Shown: in pieces, positions 36,058-44,285 of the stretch
Layout of the letters: the number at the start of each line of letters is the position of its first letter
Position numbering within the stretch: position 1 is the first letter of the stretch
Assembly (NCBI RefSeq): GCF_009764265.1
Contig: NZ_RWIR01000024.1
Coordinates: forward strand, 62,001 to 126,000
Length of the DNA stretch: 64,000 nt
From: Pseudomonas sp. PB101
GTDB lineage: Bacteria > Pseudomonadota > Gammaproteobacteria > Pseudomonadales > Pseudomonadaceae
Reading direction: 5' to 3'
Position numbers and translations under genes: made by a program
The notes under the pieces: generated by a model
What the model saw: only the letters and a program-made list of their open reading frames with translations
What the model was told of the DNA's origin: nothing
Databases searched by the model: none

Positions 36058-37428
36058 ATGTCCGATCCAAAACCTCTGTTGTTTGCGTTATACGAGCAAG
36101 CCAGTGTTGGCTGTGGCGGCGCGCCGAGCCTCTGGACGCACCCGGCTGACGAGCGACTGACCATCAACTCGCTGGGCTACTGGTCGAACCTGGCACGCAT
36201 TGCCGACCAGGCTCATCTCGACATGCTGTTTTTTGGTGACGTGCTGGGTTTCTACGATGTGTTTGGCGGCAATGCCGACGCGGCCATGAAGTGGGCGGTG
36301 GAAGCGCCGGCCAACGATCCGTTGATGATCATCCCGGCATTGGCCGCCGTGACGGAAAACCTCGCGTTCGGCGTGACTGTCACCACCAGCTACGAGCATC
36401 CTTTCACCCATGCCCGGCGCTTCAGCACGCTGGATCACCTGACCAATGGCCGGGTCGGCTGGAACATCGTCACTTCCTACCTGAACAGCGCCGCTCGCAA
36501 CTTCGGCCTGGAGCAGATGATCAAGCACGATGATCGTTATGAACGCGCCGAGGAGTTTCTCGATGTGGTTTACAAACTCTGGGAAGGCAGCTGGGCAAAC
36601 GATGCCGTGGTGGCCGACAAGTCTCGCCAGGTCTATGCCAAGGGCGATCGCGTGCGACCGATCAATCATGTTGGCGAGCATTACCGGGTGGCCGGGCCGC
36701 ATTTGACGTCCCCATCTCCGCAACGCACACCGTTGCTGATCCAGGCCGGTTGGTCAGGCCGTGGTCGTGAGTTTGCGGCCAAGCACGCCGAACTGATTTT
36801 CATCGCCAAGTCCAACCCGCTGGAGATTCGCCAGGGCTTGGAAGATATATGGACACAGGCCAGGGCACGCGGGCGTCAAGCCGGGGATGTCAAATCACTG
36901 ACCGTACTGCGCATCGTCACGGCCAGGACCGAGATCGAAGCCCAGCGCAAATATGACGAACTGCAAAGCAACTATCACTTGCAAGCGCAACTGGTGAGTT
37001 ATGCCGGCGACACCGGTATCGATATCAGCCGCTACGCGGACAGCGACGCGTTGTCGACTCACACTGAAGGCATGACGTCCTACGTGATGCGCCCTGATGG
37101 CAGTGGCAAGCCCTTGACCGCCGGCGATGTCAAACAGCGCTTCGCCAACGTCACCCGGGGCAGTGACCTGATTCTGGTGGGAACGCCGCAGCAGGTGGCC
37201 GATCGCATCGAGGAGCATGCACGGATCTCCGGCACCAGCGGCTACATGCTCAACCCGCTGATCAGCCCGGGCAGCCTCGAAGACTTTGTTGAACTGGTCA
37301 TTCCTGAACTGCAAAAGCGTGGTTTGTATCGCACCCAGCCACAGAGCGGTACTTTCCGTTCGCGGTTACGGGGCGATGGCGCTGACCATTTACCGGATTC
37401 TGCTTATGGCGCCTCGTTCCGCTTTTAA
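36058..37428 (+). CDS. LLM-class FMN-dependent monooxygenase (NtaA/SnaA/DszA family)
   Basis: This 456-residue protein has the bacterial luciferase-like TIM barrel of two-component monooxygenases. Segments include WSNLARIADQAHLDMLFFGD, THARRFSTLDHLTNGRVGWN and PLLIQAGWSGRGREFAAKHA. Relatives oxidise NTA, dibenzothiophene sulfone, or S-succinylcysteine derivatives (YxeK). The ABC binding protein plus permease upstream is the same layout as the yxeK-type operon. A sulfur-amino-acid substrate is thus a fair hypothesis. No flavin reductase gene is adjacent. A terminator follows. Confidence 0.9.
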   Translation: MSDPKPLLFALYEQASVGCGGAPSLWTHPADERLTINSLGYWSNLARIADQAHLDMLFFGDVLGFYDVFGGNADAAMKWAVEAPANDPLMIIPALAAVTENLAFGVTVTTSYEHPFTHARRFSTLDHLTNGRVGWNIVTSYLNSAARNFGLEQMIKHDDRYERAEEFLDVVYKLWEGSWANDAVVADKSRQVYAKGDRVRPINHVGEHYRVAGPHLTSPSPQRTPLLIQAGWSGRGREFAAKHAELIFIAKSNPLEIRQGLEDIWTQARARGRQAGDVKSLTVLRIVTARTEIEAQRKYDELQSNYHLQAQLVSYAGDTGIDISRYADSDALSTHTEGMTSYVMRPDGSGKPLTAGDVKQRFANVTRGSDLILVGTPQQVADRIEEHARISGTSGYMLNPLISPGSLEDFVELVIPELQKRGLYRTQPQSGTFRSRLRGDGADHLPDSAYGASFRF

Positions 37429-37449
37429 GCAGGTTTTTAGAGTGGATGT

Positions 37450-37469
37450 GCCTGTTCCGTCAGGCTTTT
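37450..37469 (+). terminator. Rho-independent terminator after the FMN monooxygenase gene
   Basis: GCCTG and CAGGC form a stem around TTCCGT, followed by TTTT, 22 bp after the stop codon. It would end the binding-protein/permease/monooxygenase operon. Confidence 0.65.
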
Positions 37470-37722
37470 AGGTGAGGTACCAAAATTGGCAGAGGCACTT
37501 GCCAAAGGCACGAGCACATCCTATCCATCCTTCTTTCCAATGAATTGATCTGGGACCAGCAAAGGCGGGACGTCGGGATGGCGATGGCAACGCAGAAATT
37601 GAACCTGGCCGTGAATCAGCATCTGCTCACAAACAGCCATGCTATCTGAGTGCAGGCGTACAGCAGCAACGGTTGATTAATTAACCCGTAAAAAAATGGT
37701 TCTTCACGGATTACCGGGAAAC

Positions 37723-37822
37723 TGTAGGAGACGGCTTGCCGGCGATGGACTCAAGTGCGCCGCGTTTATTCGGTTCACACGCGTTATCGTTAACGACCAT
37801 CGCCGGCAAGCCGGCTCCTACA
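37723..37822. repeat. Paired REP palindrome (REPIN)
   Basis: Two inverted REP arms flank about 50 bp. The left arm is TGTAGGAGACGGCTTGCCGG followed by CGATGG; the right arm is CCATCGCCGGCAAGCCGGCT followed by CCTACA. This is the same family as the array at 2472-2922. It fills most of the 517-bp gap between convergent genes. No gene was seen in the rest of the gap, which otherwise holds only the terminator above. Confidence 0.88.
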
Positions 37823-37945
37823 GGGGACCATGTGACCTCCAAGACAATGAAACCAATAACCCATAACGTAACTTCGCAAGGGGCTGGTAGCGTTTGACAG
37901 AGCCAGGACTGCAGAGCAGGGCGACTCGGCAAACTGCGAGCTCAA

Positions 37946-38533
37946 TCACTGATGTTTGATGATGTTCTGCAGAATCAACGGGCCACCCAGGCCCAGCAGT
38001 TTTCCGCCATCGGTCGTTGTGCCAAGAGAAATGGCTGCGAAGCCCAGTTTTTCCACCAGAGCGGTTACGCTGGTGTTGGCGTCTTGATCACGACCCCATA
38101 AAAACATCACACGTCGTCCGCCGTCTTGCGCCGGCTCTTTGGCGAGCAGTGCTGCCGGAAGTTGATTAAAGGACTTGACTACCCTGGCGCCAGTGAATGC
38201 GGCCGCCACGACGTCAGTTGAGGCCTGGTCGCCCAGTTCCTGAGGCGGCACGCCATAGGTGTTCATCGCGTCAATGACGATCCTGTTGTTCCAGTTCGCG
38301 TGTGTCCCACCGATATTGCGATGAGCGCTGAACGGAATGGCCAAAATCACGACGTCTGCAGCCAGTGCCTCTTCGAGAGTTTGTGCTGCGACCGTGCTTC
38401 CCAGTTCATCGGCAAGCAGCGCGAGGCTCAGTGGGCCACGGGTGTTGGCTATCCCGACGGGAATGCCGTTTCGGGCGAATTGGCGGGCGAGGGCAGTGCC
38501 CACTTTGCCGGAACCGATGATGGAATAAGTCAT
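37946..38533 (-). CDS. NAD(P)-binding F420-reductase-like oxidoreductase
   Basis: This 195-residue protein starts MTYSIIGSGKVGTALARQFA, the NADP-binding motif GxGxxG of the NADPH-dependent F420 reductase family. VVILAIPFSAHRNIG and VVKSFNQLPAALLAKEP are also typical. Pseudomonads do not make F420, so members here act on other substrates. The start follows GAGG. A truncated azoreductase sits directly upstream on the same strand, and a LysR gene is divergent; this is a common redox-stress arrangement. Confidence 0.87.
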   Translation of the reverse strand: MTYSIIGSGKVGTALARQFARNGIPVGIANTRGPLSLALLADELGSTVAAQTLEEALAADVVILAIPFSAHRNIGGTHANWNNRIVIDAMNTYGVPPQELGDQASTDVVAAAFTGARVVKSFNQLPAALLAKEPAQDGGRRVMFLWGRDQDANTSVTALVEKLGFAAISLGTTTDGGKLLGLGGPLILQNIIKHQ

Positions 38534-38578
38534 GTCGATATCCTCAAAAGCGATAAAAGAACGGGAGGCTGGTCGTGA

Positions 38579-38752
38579 TCACGCGCTAATGGCAGCTATG
38601 TCTTCTAGTGCTTGAGCGATGGCTGCATCCTTGACCTGCGCATTGATCGCCAAACCCTCTGCGCGGATAACGGTCGTATCGCTGATTCCCAGAAAACCTA
38701 GCAGCAGCCAGATCTCGTGGATTTGAACGTCACGAGAACGATGAGCTTTCAC
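38579..38752 (-). pseudogene. C-terminal remnant of an FMN-dependent NADH-azoreductase
   Basis: A 57-codon open frame ends LEDIAAISA and contains IWLLLGFLGISDTTVIRAEG. This matches the end of AzoR-type flavodoxin-fold quinone/azo reductases, where LGFLGI and V-R-A-E-G-L are characteristic. The rest of the gene (about 150 codons) is missing, because the divergent LysR promoter begins about 50 bp further on. Assigned by recognition of the conserved C-terminus only. Confidence 0.65.
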
Positions 38753-38818
38753 GTAGCATCTGAATAGACGGTATATTGAGATGTTAAGTATCTTTATTTG
38801 AGATGGAGTGATAGGGAA

Positions 38819-39748
38819 ATGCTCGACGGCGTATCACTTGATCAGTTGCGAACCTTCATTGCGGCAGTGGATGAAGGCAGTTTCTCGGCGGCGGCCAGAA
38901 AGCTCAATCGAGTCCAGTCGGCCGTCAGTGGTTGGGTTGGCAGTCTGGAGGATCAGATGGGTGTCGTGCTGTTCGACCGCTCAGGGCGACTTCCCAAGTT
39001 GACGCCTCAAGGTGCGCTCTTGCTTACCGATGCACGCAACATCGTGTCTGGGGTAGACACTTTGAAGGCGCGCGCCAAACTCATGGCTTCGGGGCTCGAA
39101 CCAGAATTGTCGGTGGTGGTGGACGTGTTTTTCCCGACATCGGCGATCACCGCCGTCGTCAAGGAGTTCGCTGAGCGCTTCCCGTTGACTCGTCTCAAAA
39201 TATTCGTCGAGGGGCTTGGGGCTGGCTATCAACCCATACTGGACGGTCGTTGTAGCTTGGGTATCCTGGCTTCGTTACCCATTACATTTCCGACCTTGTC
39301 CAGCGAGCGAATCGGTGAGTTTTCGCTGGTGATGGTGGCCGCCGCCGATCATCCGTTGTCCAGCCTGAGTGGCAAACTATCCAGGCGGGAACTGGCCAAG
39401 CACATTCAACTGGTGCTGACTGATCGCTCGGAAATGTTGGCGGGCCAGGACTATGGCGTGATGTCGCCTTCGACGTGGCGCCTGGCCGATCTATCGACCA
39501 AGTACGCTTTCCTGAAAGATGGTGTCGGCTGGGGCAGCATGCCGTTGCACATGATCGAACAAGACTTGGCGTCCGGCACCTTGGTTATGCTCGATGTCGA
39601 AAGCATCCCCAGAGAGGGGGTGAAGATCGATATTTCTGCGGTTCACGCGACCAGTACGTTGCCCGGGCCGGCTGGGCGGTGGTTGATTGATCGTATGCAC
39701 GATTTGAGTCATGGAAAAACCGTCCATCAATCGTCATTTGAAGAATGA
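38819..39748 (+). CDS. LysR-family regulator
   Basis: This 309-residue protein begins MLDGVSLDQLRTFIAAVDEG. Its helix-turn-helix is SFSAAARKLNRVQSAVSGWV. The ATG at 38819 with GGAG at 10 nt is preferred to a TTG at 38798. It is divergent from the azoreductase remnant and the F420-reductase-like gene, which it probably regulates. Its last 4 bp overlap the thymidylate-kinase-like gene. Confidence 0.9.
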   Translation: MLDGVSLDQLRTFIAAVDEGSFSAAARKLNRVQSAVSGWVGSLEDQMGVVLFDRSGRLPKLTPQGALLLTDARNIVSGVDTLKARAKLMASGLEPELSVVVDVFFPTSAITAVVKEFAERFPLTRLKIFVEGLGAGYQPILDGRCSLGILASLPITFPTLSSERIGEFSLVMVAAADHPLSSLSGKLSRRELAKHIQLVLTDRSEMLAGQDYGVMSPSTWRLADLSTKYAFLKDGVGWGSMPLHMIEQDLASGTLVMLDVESIPREGVKIDISAVHATSTLPGPAGRWLIDRMHDLSHGKTVHQSSFEE

Positions 39749-40413
39749 ACCGTCCTTGGTTTGTTTCTCTGGATGGGCCCAAGGGCACCGGAAAAACCAC
39801 ACTGCTGGAAGCCGTCACGAAGGCACTGAGGGCAGACAACAGGAAGGTGATCCGGCTTTGCGAGAGAAAAAGCGATCCCTACAGGGGGCAAACAATGGCC
39901 CTCGTCAACGAACTCGCCAGAAATCCCGACAGGGATCTGGAGTTGGAGGTTTGTGAGCGCTTTGCTGATAGCCGTAGGTGGATTTCGCAGCACGTGCTGC
40001 CGGAACAGCCACCGGGCAGCATTATCCTGATGGATCGCTGGTACCCGTCAGATGCTGCGTTTCGCCGGCTGATCCCGTTTGCAGAGATTCTACGGTTGAA
40101 CATTGATCGAGGCGTGCAAGTGCCGGATCTGCATGTGGGCGTTGTCACCGACCCTGATATTTCATGGGCAAGGGCAGCGGCACGATCCCGTGGGTTGGGC
40201 AGTACCGTGATCCATAACCTGGAAGAACAGATCGCGTGTACCCAGGCGTTCGAGCGAGCGATTGCAGATCACGCCTGGGTTTTATGCCGTAACGAAGGAA
40301 CGATCGAAGATGCAACGATGCAGGTTGTTGCCGAGATCCTTAAAGCGCTTCATCAGTCCGAAAACTTCAAGCCCTCCATGCCATCCGTGTGCACTGCACA
40401 TGTGAAAAACTGA
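39745..40413 (+). CDS. Thymidylate-kinase-like P-loop kinase
   Basis: This 222-residue protein has the Walker A motif GPKGTGKTT (11-19) after MNRPWFVSLD. A DRW motif (ILMDRWYPSDAAF) corresponds to the DR[YH] base-binding segment of dTMP kinases, and a basic lid region is RAAARSRGLG. It is too divergent to be called the housekeeping Tmk. Translational coupling to a LysR regulator (ATGA overlap) is unusual for a nucleotide kinase. It may phosphorylate a different small molecule. Confidence 0.75.
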   Translation: MNRPWFVSLDGPKGTGKTTLLEAVTKALRADNRKVIRLCERKSDPYRGQTMALVNELARNPDRDLELEVCERFADSRRWISQHVLPEQPPGSIILMDRWYPSDAAFRRLIPFAEILRLNIDRGVQVPDLHVGVVTDPDISWARAAARSRGLGSTVIHNLEEQIACTQAFERAIADHAWVLCRNEGTIEDATMQVVAEILKALHQSENFKPSMPSVCTAHVKN

Positions 40414-40517
40414 GCCCCCTTGTTGGCTACATCAAACGCAAGCATTGGATCGGCGAGCGGCTTGTGGCCGGGATATTGCTATATCCTTGGTGAACAATAA
40501 AAGGCGAGTCGAACACT

Positions 40518-41441
40518 GTGAAGTTTCATCAAATCAGAGCTTTGGTAGCGATCAATCAGTGCGGCAGTATCAATGAGGCTTCGCAGATACTGCACGTTAC
40601 TCAACCTGCATTAAGCCGTTCAATCAAGGATCTGGAACGAGAGCTCGGGCTGACCTTGCTGCAGCGTTCGTACAAAGGCATGTCGCTGACCGAGGAGGGC
40701 CGGCGCATTATTCGCCACGCGCACATGGCGGTCGAAAGCATGCGACGGCTGCAGATCGAGGCCGATAATATTCATGACATGGCGGTTGGCGATGTGGCCA
40801 TCGGCATTACTTCACTGACAGCGATGTTGCCCGGATTCGAGCAGTGCATCAGTGATTTCCAGGCGAAGAATCCACGGGTGCGGATCAAACTCATCGAGCA
40901 GCGCCCGAGCCATATCGTGCAGCGCTTGCGCGACGGGAGCCTGGATTTTGCCCTGACTTCGCAGCAAAACACCCAGCGTCTGAATCTGGATTGGGAAGCC
41001 TTGCATCGCATTCAGGGGGCCGTGGTCTGTAGCCCGGACAACCCGTTGCGTCATTCTCGCTCACTGCGCCAGTTGCAGTACGCCAACTGGATCAGCCTGG
41101 ATGAGATCGACGATCGCTCGTCGCAGTTCTACCAGATGTTCGAGGTCAACGACATTCACCCGCCGCAGAAGGTCATCGAGTGCGCGTCGCTGCTGCTGGC
41201 CTTGCGCCTGGTAGAGAACGCCGACGCGTTCATGACCCTGAGTAACCTGGCGGTAGGCAACACATTGCCGCCTGGGCGGGCGCCGGAGTTGGCCTGCGTC
41301 GAGATCGAGGAAATCATCCCCGAATACCCGATCTACCTGGTATGCATCGACCGTCATTCGCTGACGTCGCCGGCCAAGGATCTGTTCTACAGCCTCAAGT
41401 CGAGGCTGGCCGCGGAGTCGTTGGCCGAACTCGCTCGTTAG
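40518..41441 (+). CDS. LysR-family regulator (GTG start)
   Basis: This 307-residue protein begins MKFHQIRALVAINQCGSINE. The helix-turn-helix is SINEASQILHVTQPALSRSI. The start is a GTG, with AAAGGCGAG upstream. It converges with the porin gene (stop codons overlap by 4 bp). It probably regulates the porin/MFS/M20 group at 41.4-45.5 kb. The CbsR/TsaR-like N-terminus is typical of aromatic-acid regulators, but the effector is unknown. Confidence 0.88.
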   Translation: MKFHQIRALVAINQCGSINEASQILHVTQPALSRSIKDLERELGLTLLQRSYKGMSLTEEGRRIIRHAHMAVESMRRLQIEADNIHDMAVGDVAIGITSLTAMLPGFEQCISDFQAKNPRVRIKLIEQRPSHIVQRLRDGSLDFALTSQQNTQRLNLDWEALHRIQGAVVCSPDNPLRHSRSLRQLQYANWISLDEIDDRSSQFYQMFEVNDIHPPQKVIECASLLLALRLVENADAFMTLSNLAVGNTLPPGRAPELACVEIEEIIPEYPIYLVCIDRHSLTSPAKDLFYSLKSRLAAESLAELAR

Positions 41442-42577
41442 AAGTGATAGTACATGCCGATTGCCAGGTTCTGCGGGTCGTCACCGGGCTGCTCGACCGG
41501 TATGCCCGCATAGGTGATGGATGAATTGGGGCGATTATCGATCAGTGCGACGCGGCCGTAGATGGCCCAGTTGGGCCGCAGGAAATGGTCGTAGCCGAGC
41601 ATCATGCCGAAGGCGTCCTTGTCGCCGAATTCGATGTTGCGCTTGACCAGTGCCAGGCGTGCCACATCAGCTTTGCCCACAGGAGCGGAAATGCCCGCGG
41701 TCCACGCGGTCATGCTCGGCGTAGCGTGGTAGTCGACGTCCTGGCGCTGCCAGGTGACGCTGGCTGCAAGCGGGCCGAAGTCGTAAAACACTGAGGCGCT
41801 TTTGAAGTAGTTGTGGGTCTGGCGCTGGCGATCACCATCGTCCCAGGGGTCGCTCAGATAGTCGTTGAACGAGCCAATCAAGATCCAGCGCGCATTGCTG
41901 TACTGCAAGCTGACACCCTTACCGCGCAGGGTTTTTCCCGAGCTGGCCGTATCGTTCAATCCAAAGCTCAATGCGCTGCCGAGACTGAAGCCGGCGTATT
42001 TCGGGGTGGTGTAGGCCAGGGTGTGTTTGGGCCGCATGTCCAGATAATAGGCGCCACGCCCGGCCGGCGGAGAGGTCAGGTAGGTATAGGGCGACCCATA
42101 GGTGGCCAGAAACGGGTCGGCGTAGGTCGGCGTGCCCATGCCGTAGGTTTTGCCAAACTCAAGCTTGCCGTAGTTGCGCGAGCGCAGCGCCACAACAGCC
42201 AGGCGCAATGCGCCAACCTGTTTCCAATGCTCGTCCAGCGCCTGGCCATTGAGGTTGAAGCCTTCTTCGACATCCGCTTCCAGTACCGTGTCCTCGTCGA
42301 GCGCTTTGCGCATGTACAGTCCCAGTTTGTTGGTCCATGCCGCGCCGCCGGCGACCTTGAACCCCGAGTAATGCCCTGAGTCCTGATAGTTCACGAAGGC
42401 ATCGACAGTGCCATAGATCTTGAGCTTGTCATCAAAGCCCTTGTCGACGTTGTAGTAGCCAAACCCTGACGCTACCCGAGCGATGGAGGGAAACCCCTCG
42501 GCCTGACCGGCAACCGGCAGGCTTAACCCCAGGAGCAGGGTGACCAGGGACGAATGACACGCGACGGACTTACCCAT
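41438..42577 (-). CDS. Gram-negative general porin (outer membrane)
   Basis: This 379-residue protein has a signal peptide (CHSSLVTLLLGLSLPVAGQA). Trimeric-porin barrel features follow: LKIYGTVDAFVNYQDSG, the Y-G-K-L-E-F-G-K motif, and a C-terminal strand ending YYHF. The YGKLEFGKTYGMGTPTY segment is the usual loop-3 lead-in. It is divergent from the MFS transporter. Outer-membrane uptake of the same aromatic-amide substrate is plausible. Confidence 0.9.
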   Translation of the reverse strand: MGKSVACHSSLVTLLLGLSLPVAGQAEGFPSIARVASGFGYYNVDKGFDDKLKIYGTVDAFVNYQDSGHYSGFKVAGGAAWTNKLGLYMRKALDEDTVLEADVEEGFNLNGQALDEHWKQVGALRLAVVALRSRNYGKLEFGKTYGMGTPTYADPFLATYGSPYTYLTSPPAGRGAYYLDMRPKHTLAYTTPKYAGFSLGSALSFGLNDTASSGKTLRGKGVSLQYSNARWILIGSFNDYLSDPWDDGDRQRQTHNYFKSASVFYDFGPLAASVTWQRQDVDYHATPSMTAWTAGISAPVGKADVARLALVKRNIEFGDKDAFGMMLGYDHFLRPNWAIYGRVALIDNRPNSSITYAGIPVEQPGDDPQNLAIGMYYHF

Positions 42578-42624
42578 TACAGACTCTCCGTGTAGCTGAT
42601 GAGTGAAGGTTCGCAGCCTCCACG

Positions 42625-42651
42625 AAAATAAAATCAGCCGGAAATTGTCAA
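42625..42651 (-). promoter_or_regulatory. Candidate promoter of the porin gene in the 386-bp divergent region
   Basis: Read on the minus strand, TTGACA (42646-42651) is followed after 15 bp by TATTTT (42625-42630), about 50 bp upstream of the porin start codon. The rest of the 42578-42963 gap holds no gene I can support. The MFS promoter must also lie there. Confidence 0.4.
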
Positions 42652-42963
42652 TTTTGTATGGGTATGCCCGTTTGCTAATTTTCTCGCTGAATACAGGCTT
42701 TCAGGGAGTGGAGTAGGGGGCATTGCTCTTGGAGACGTCTCTTTTTACCTATCCACCGTCTTTAGCAAGCGTTGTTTCTGGCAAAAGCCGGTGCAGGGAA
42801 GGGCTCTATGACCATGAATCGCACCGTGGCGGGGCGAAACTGCGGGGCAAAGCGCAACGAAATGAACCAATGGTTAATCGTGTGCAAAAAGCGCAAGTGA
42901 TTCATCGCAGAAGTTACCCGATAGTTGGTGTCGACAACACGAATGACTCGGAGAGAGCCCCCC

Positions 42964-44283
42964 ATGACCACCTTGCACTCGGACACTCATTTGGCCAACG
43001 GCACGATACGGCGCGACAGCGCCGCCGTCGGATCTGGCAAAGCCACCGTCGCCTGCGCTCTGGGCAACGCCCTGGAGATGTACGATTTCACCATCTACAG
43101 TTTTTTCGCCGTGGTGATCGCCAAAAATTTCTTTCCGGCGCAGTCGCCGATAGCGTCGTTGCTGATGTCCTTGACCGCCTTCGGCGTGGGTTTTCTGATG
43201 CGGCCGATCGGGGCGATGGTGATCGGCCGTTTCGCCGACCGAAAAGGTCGCAAGGCGGCCCTGACGCTGACCATTTTCCTGATGACACTGGGCACGGCGT
43301 TGATCGCATTCGCCCCCACCTACCAGCAAGCGGGGGTCTTTGGCACGGTGCTCCTGGTCATAGGGCGTCTTACTCAGGGATTTTCCGCCGGTGGTGAAAT
43401 CGGCACCGCCTCGGTGCTGATGATGGAGTCGACCGGGACGGGGAATCGTTGCGGCAACGTCAGTTGGCAGGCCGCCAGCCAAGGTTATGCAGCCTTGGTC
43501 GGGGCTGGCATCGGGCTGCTGCTGACCAGTGTCATGACCACGCCTGACCTGGAAAGCTGGGGTTGGCGCATCCCGTTCATCGTCGGTTTGCTGATCGGCC
43601 CGGTTGGTTGGTACATCCGCCGCTGCCTGCCGGAAACACTCGAGCACGCAGCCATTGAGCTACAGCCGTCCACGGTGCGCAAACCTCGCTGGCGCGAGGT
43701 GATCGACCTGCGCAACACCATCCTCGCCACTGGCCTGATGGCGAGCGCAACCATCGGCATGTACCTGTTCATTTTCTACATGCCGTCGTACCTGGTCACC
43801 GCGCTGCACTATCCGCAGCGCAGCGCCTTGGCGATTGCCTGTGTGGCTGCCGCGTGCCTGGCGATCATCACGCCGATCGCCGGGCGTTACGCCGACCGTC
43901 ACGGCCTGCGCAAAAAGCTTTTGGTGTGGACTGTCACCTTGCCTGTCATCGCAGCCTGGCCGGCGCTGTGGTTGTTGTCGAACACCACCGACCTGTACCT
44001 GGCGATGCTGATCGTGGCGCTGCTGGTGCTGCCCGGTTGTGTTGGTTCGGGGGCGTTTTTCGCGATGATCATGGAAGCCTTTGCCAAACCGCAAAGGGCA
44101 CTTGGCACCTCGGTCAGCTACAGCTTTGGCGTGACCCTGTTCGGCGGGTTCTCGCCGCTGATCGCTACCTGGCTGACGGCGACGCTCAACGATCCGTTGG
44201 CCCCGGCCTTTTATTTGCTGGCCGGTGGGGTGATCAGCCTGACCTGCCTGAAACTGTTCCCGGAAAACATTGGAAGAGCCTAA
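42964..44283 (+). CDS. MFS transporter, metabolite:H+ symporter (MHS) type
   Basis: This 439-residue protein opens with ACALGNALEMYDFTIYSFFA, the MHS-family helix 1. The motif RPIGAMVIGRFADRKGRKAA follows in loop 2-3, then GFSAGGEIGTASVLMME. MHS members import organic acids, osmolytes or aromatic acids. The ATG at 42964 with GGAGAG is preferred over an upstream TTG-started frame. The M20 amidohydrolase starts 2 bp after its stop, so import and hydrolysis are coupled. Confidence 0.9.
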   Translation: MTTLHSDTHLANGTIRRDSAAVGSGKATVACALGNALEMYDFTIYSFFAVVIAKNFFPAQSPIASLLMSLTAFGVGFLMRPIGAMVIGRFADRKGRKAALTLTIFLMTLGTALIAFAPTYQQAGVFGTVLLVIGRLTQGFSAGGEIGTASVLMMESTGTGNRCGNVSWQAASQGYAALVGAGIGLLLTSVMTTPDLESWGWRIPFIVGLLIGPVGWYIRRCLPETLEHAAIELQPSTVRKPRWREVIDLRNTILATGLMASATIGMYLFIFYMPSYLVTALHYPQRSALAIACVAAACLAIITPIAGRYADRHGLRKKLLVWTVTLPVIAAWPALWLLSNTTDLYLAMLIVALLVLPGCVGSGAFFAMIMEAFAKPQRALGTSVSYSFGVTLFGGFSPLIATWLTATLNDPLAPAFYLLAGGVISLTCLKLFPENIGRA

Positions 44284-44285
44284 CC

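Noticed and set aside
34246..37428. Calling the FMN monooxygenase operon a taurine/alkanesulfonate (ssu/tau) system
   Set aside because: The binding protein and permease are of the polar amino-acid type, not the SsuA/TauA type, and the monooxygenase is of the NtaA/DszA group rather than SsuD.
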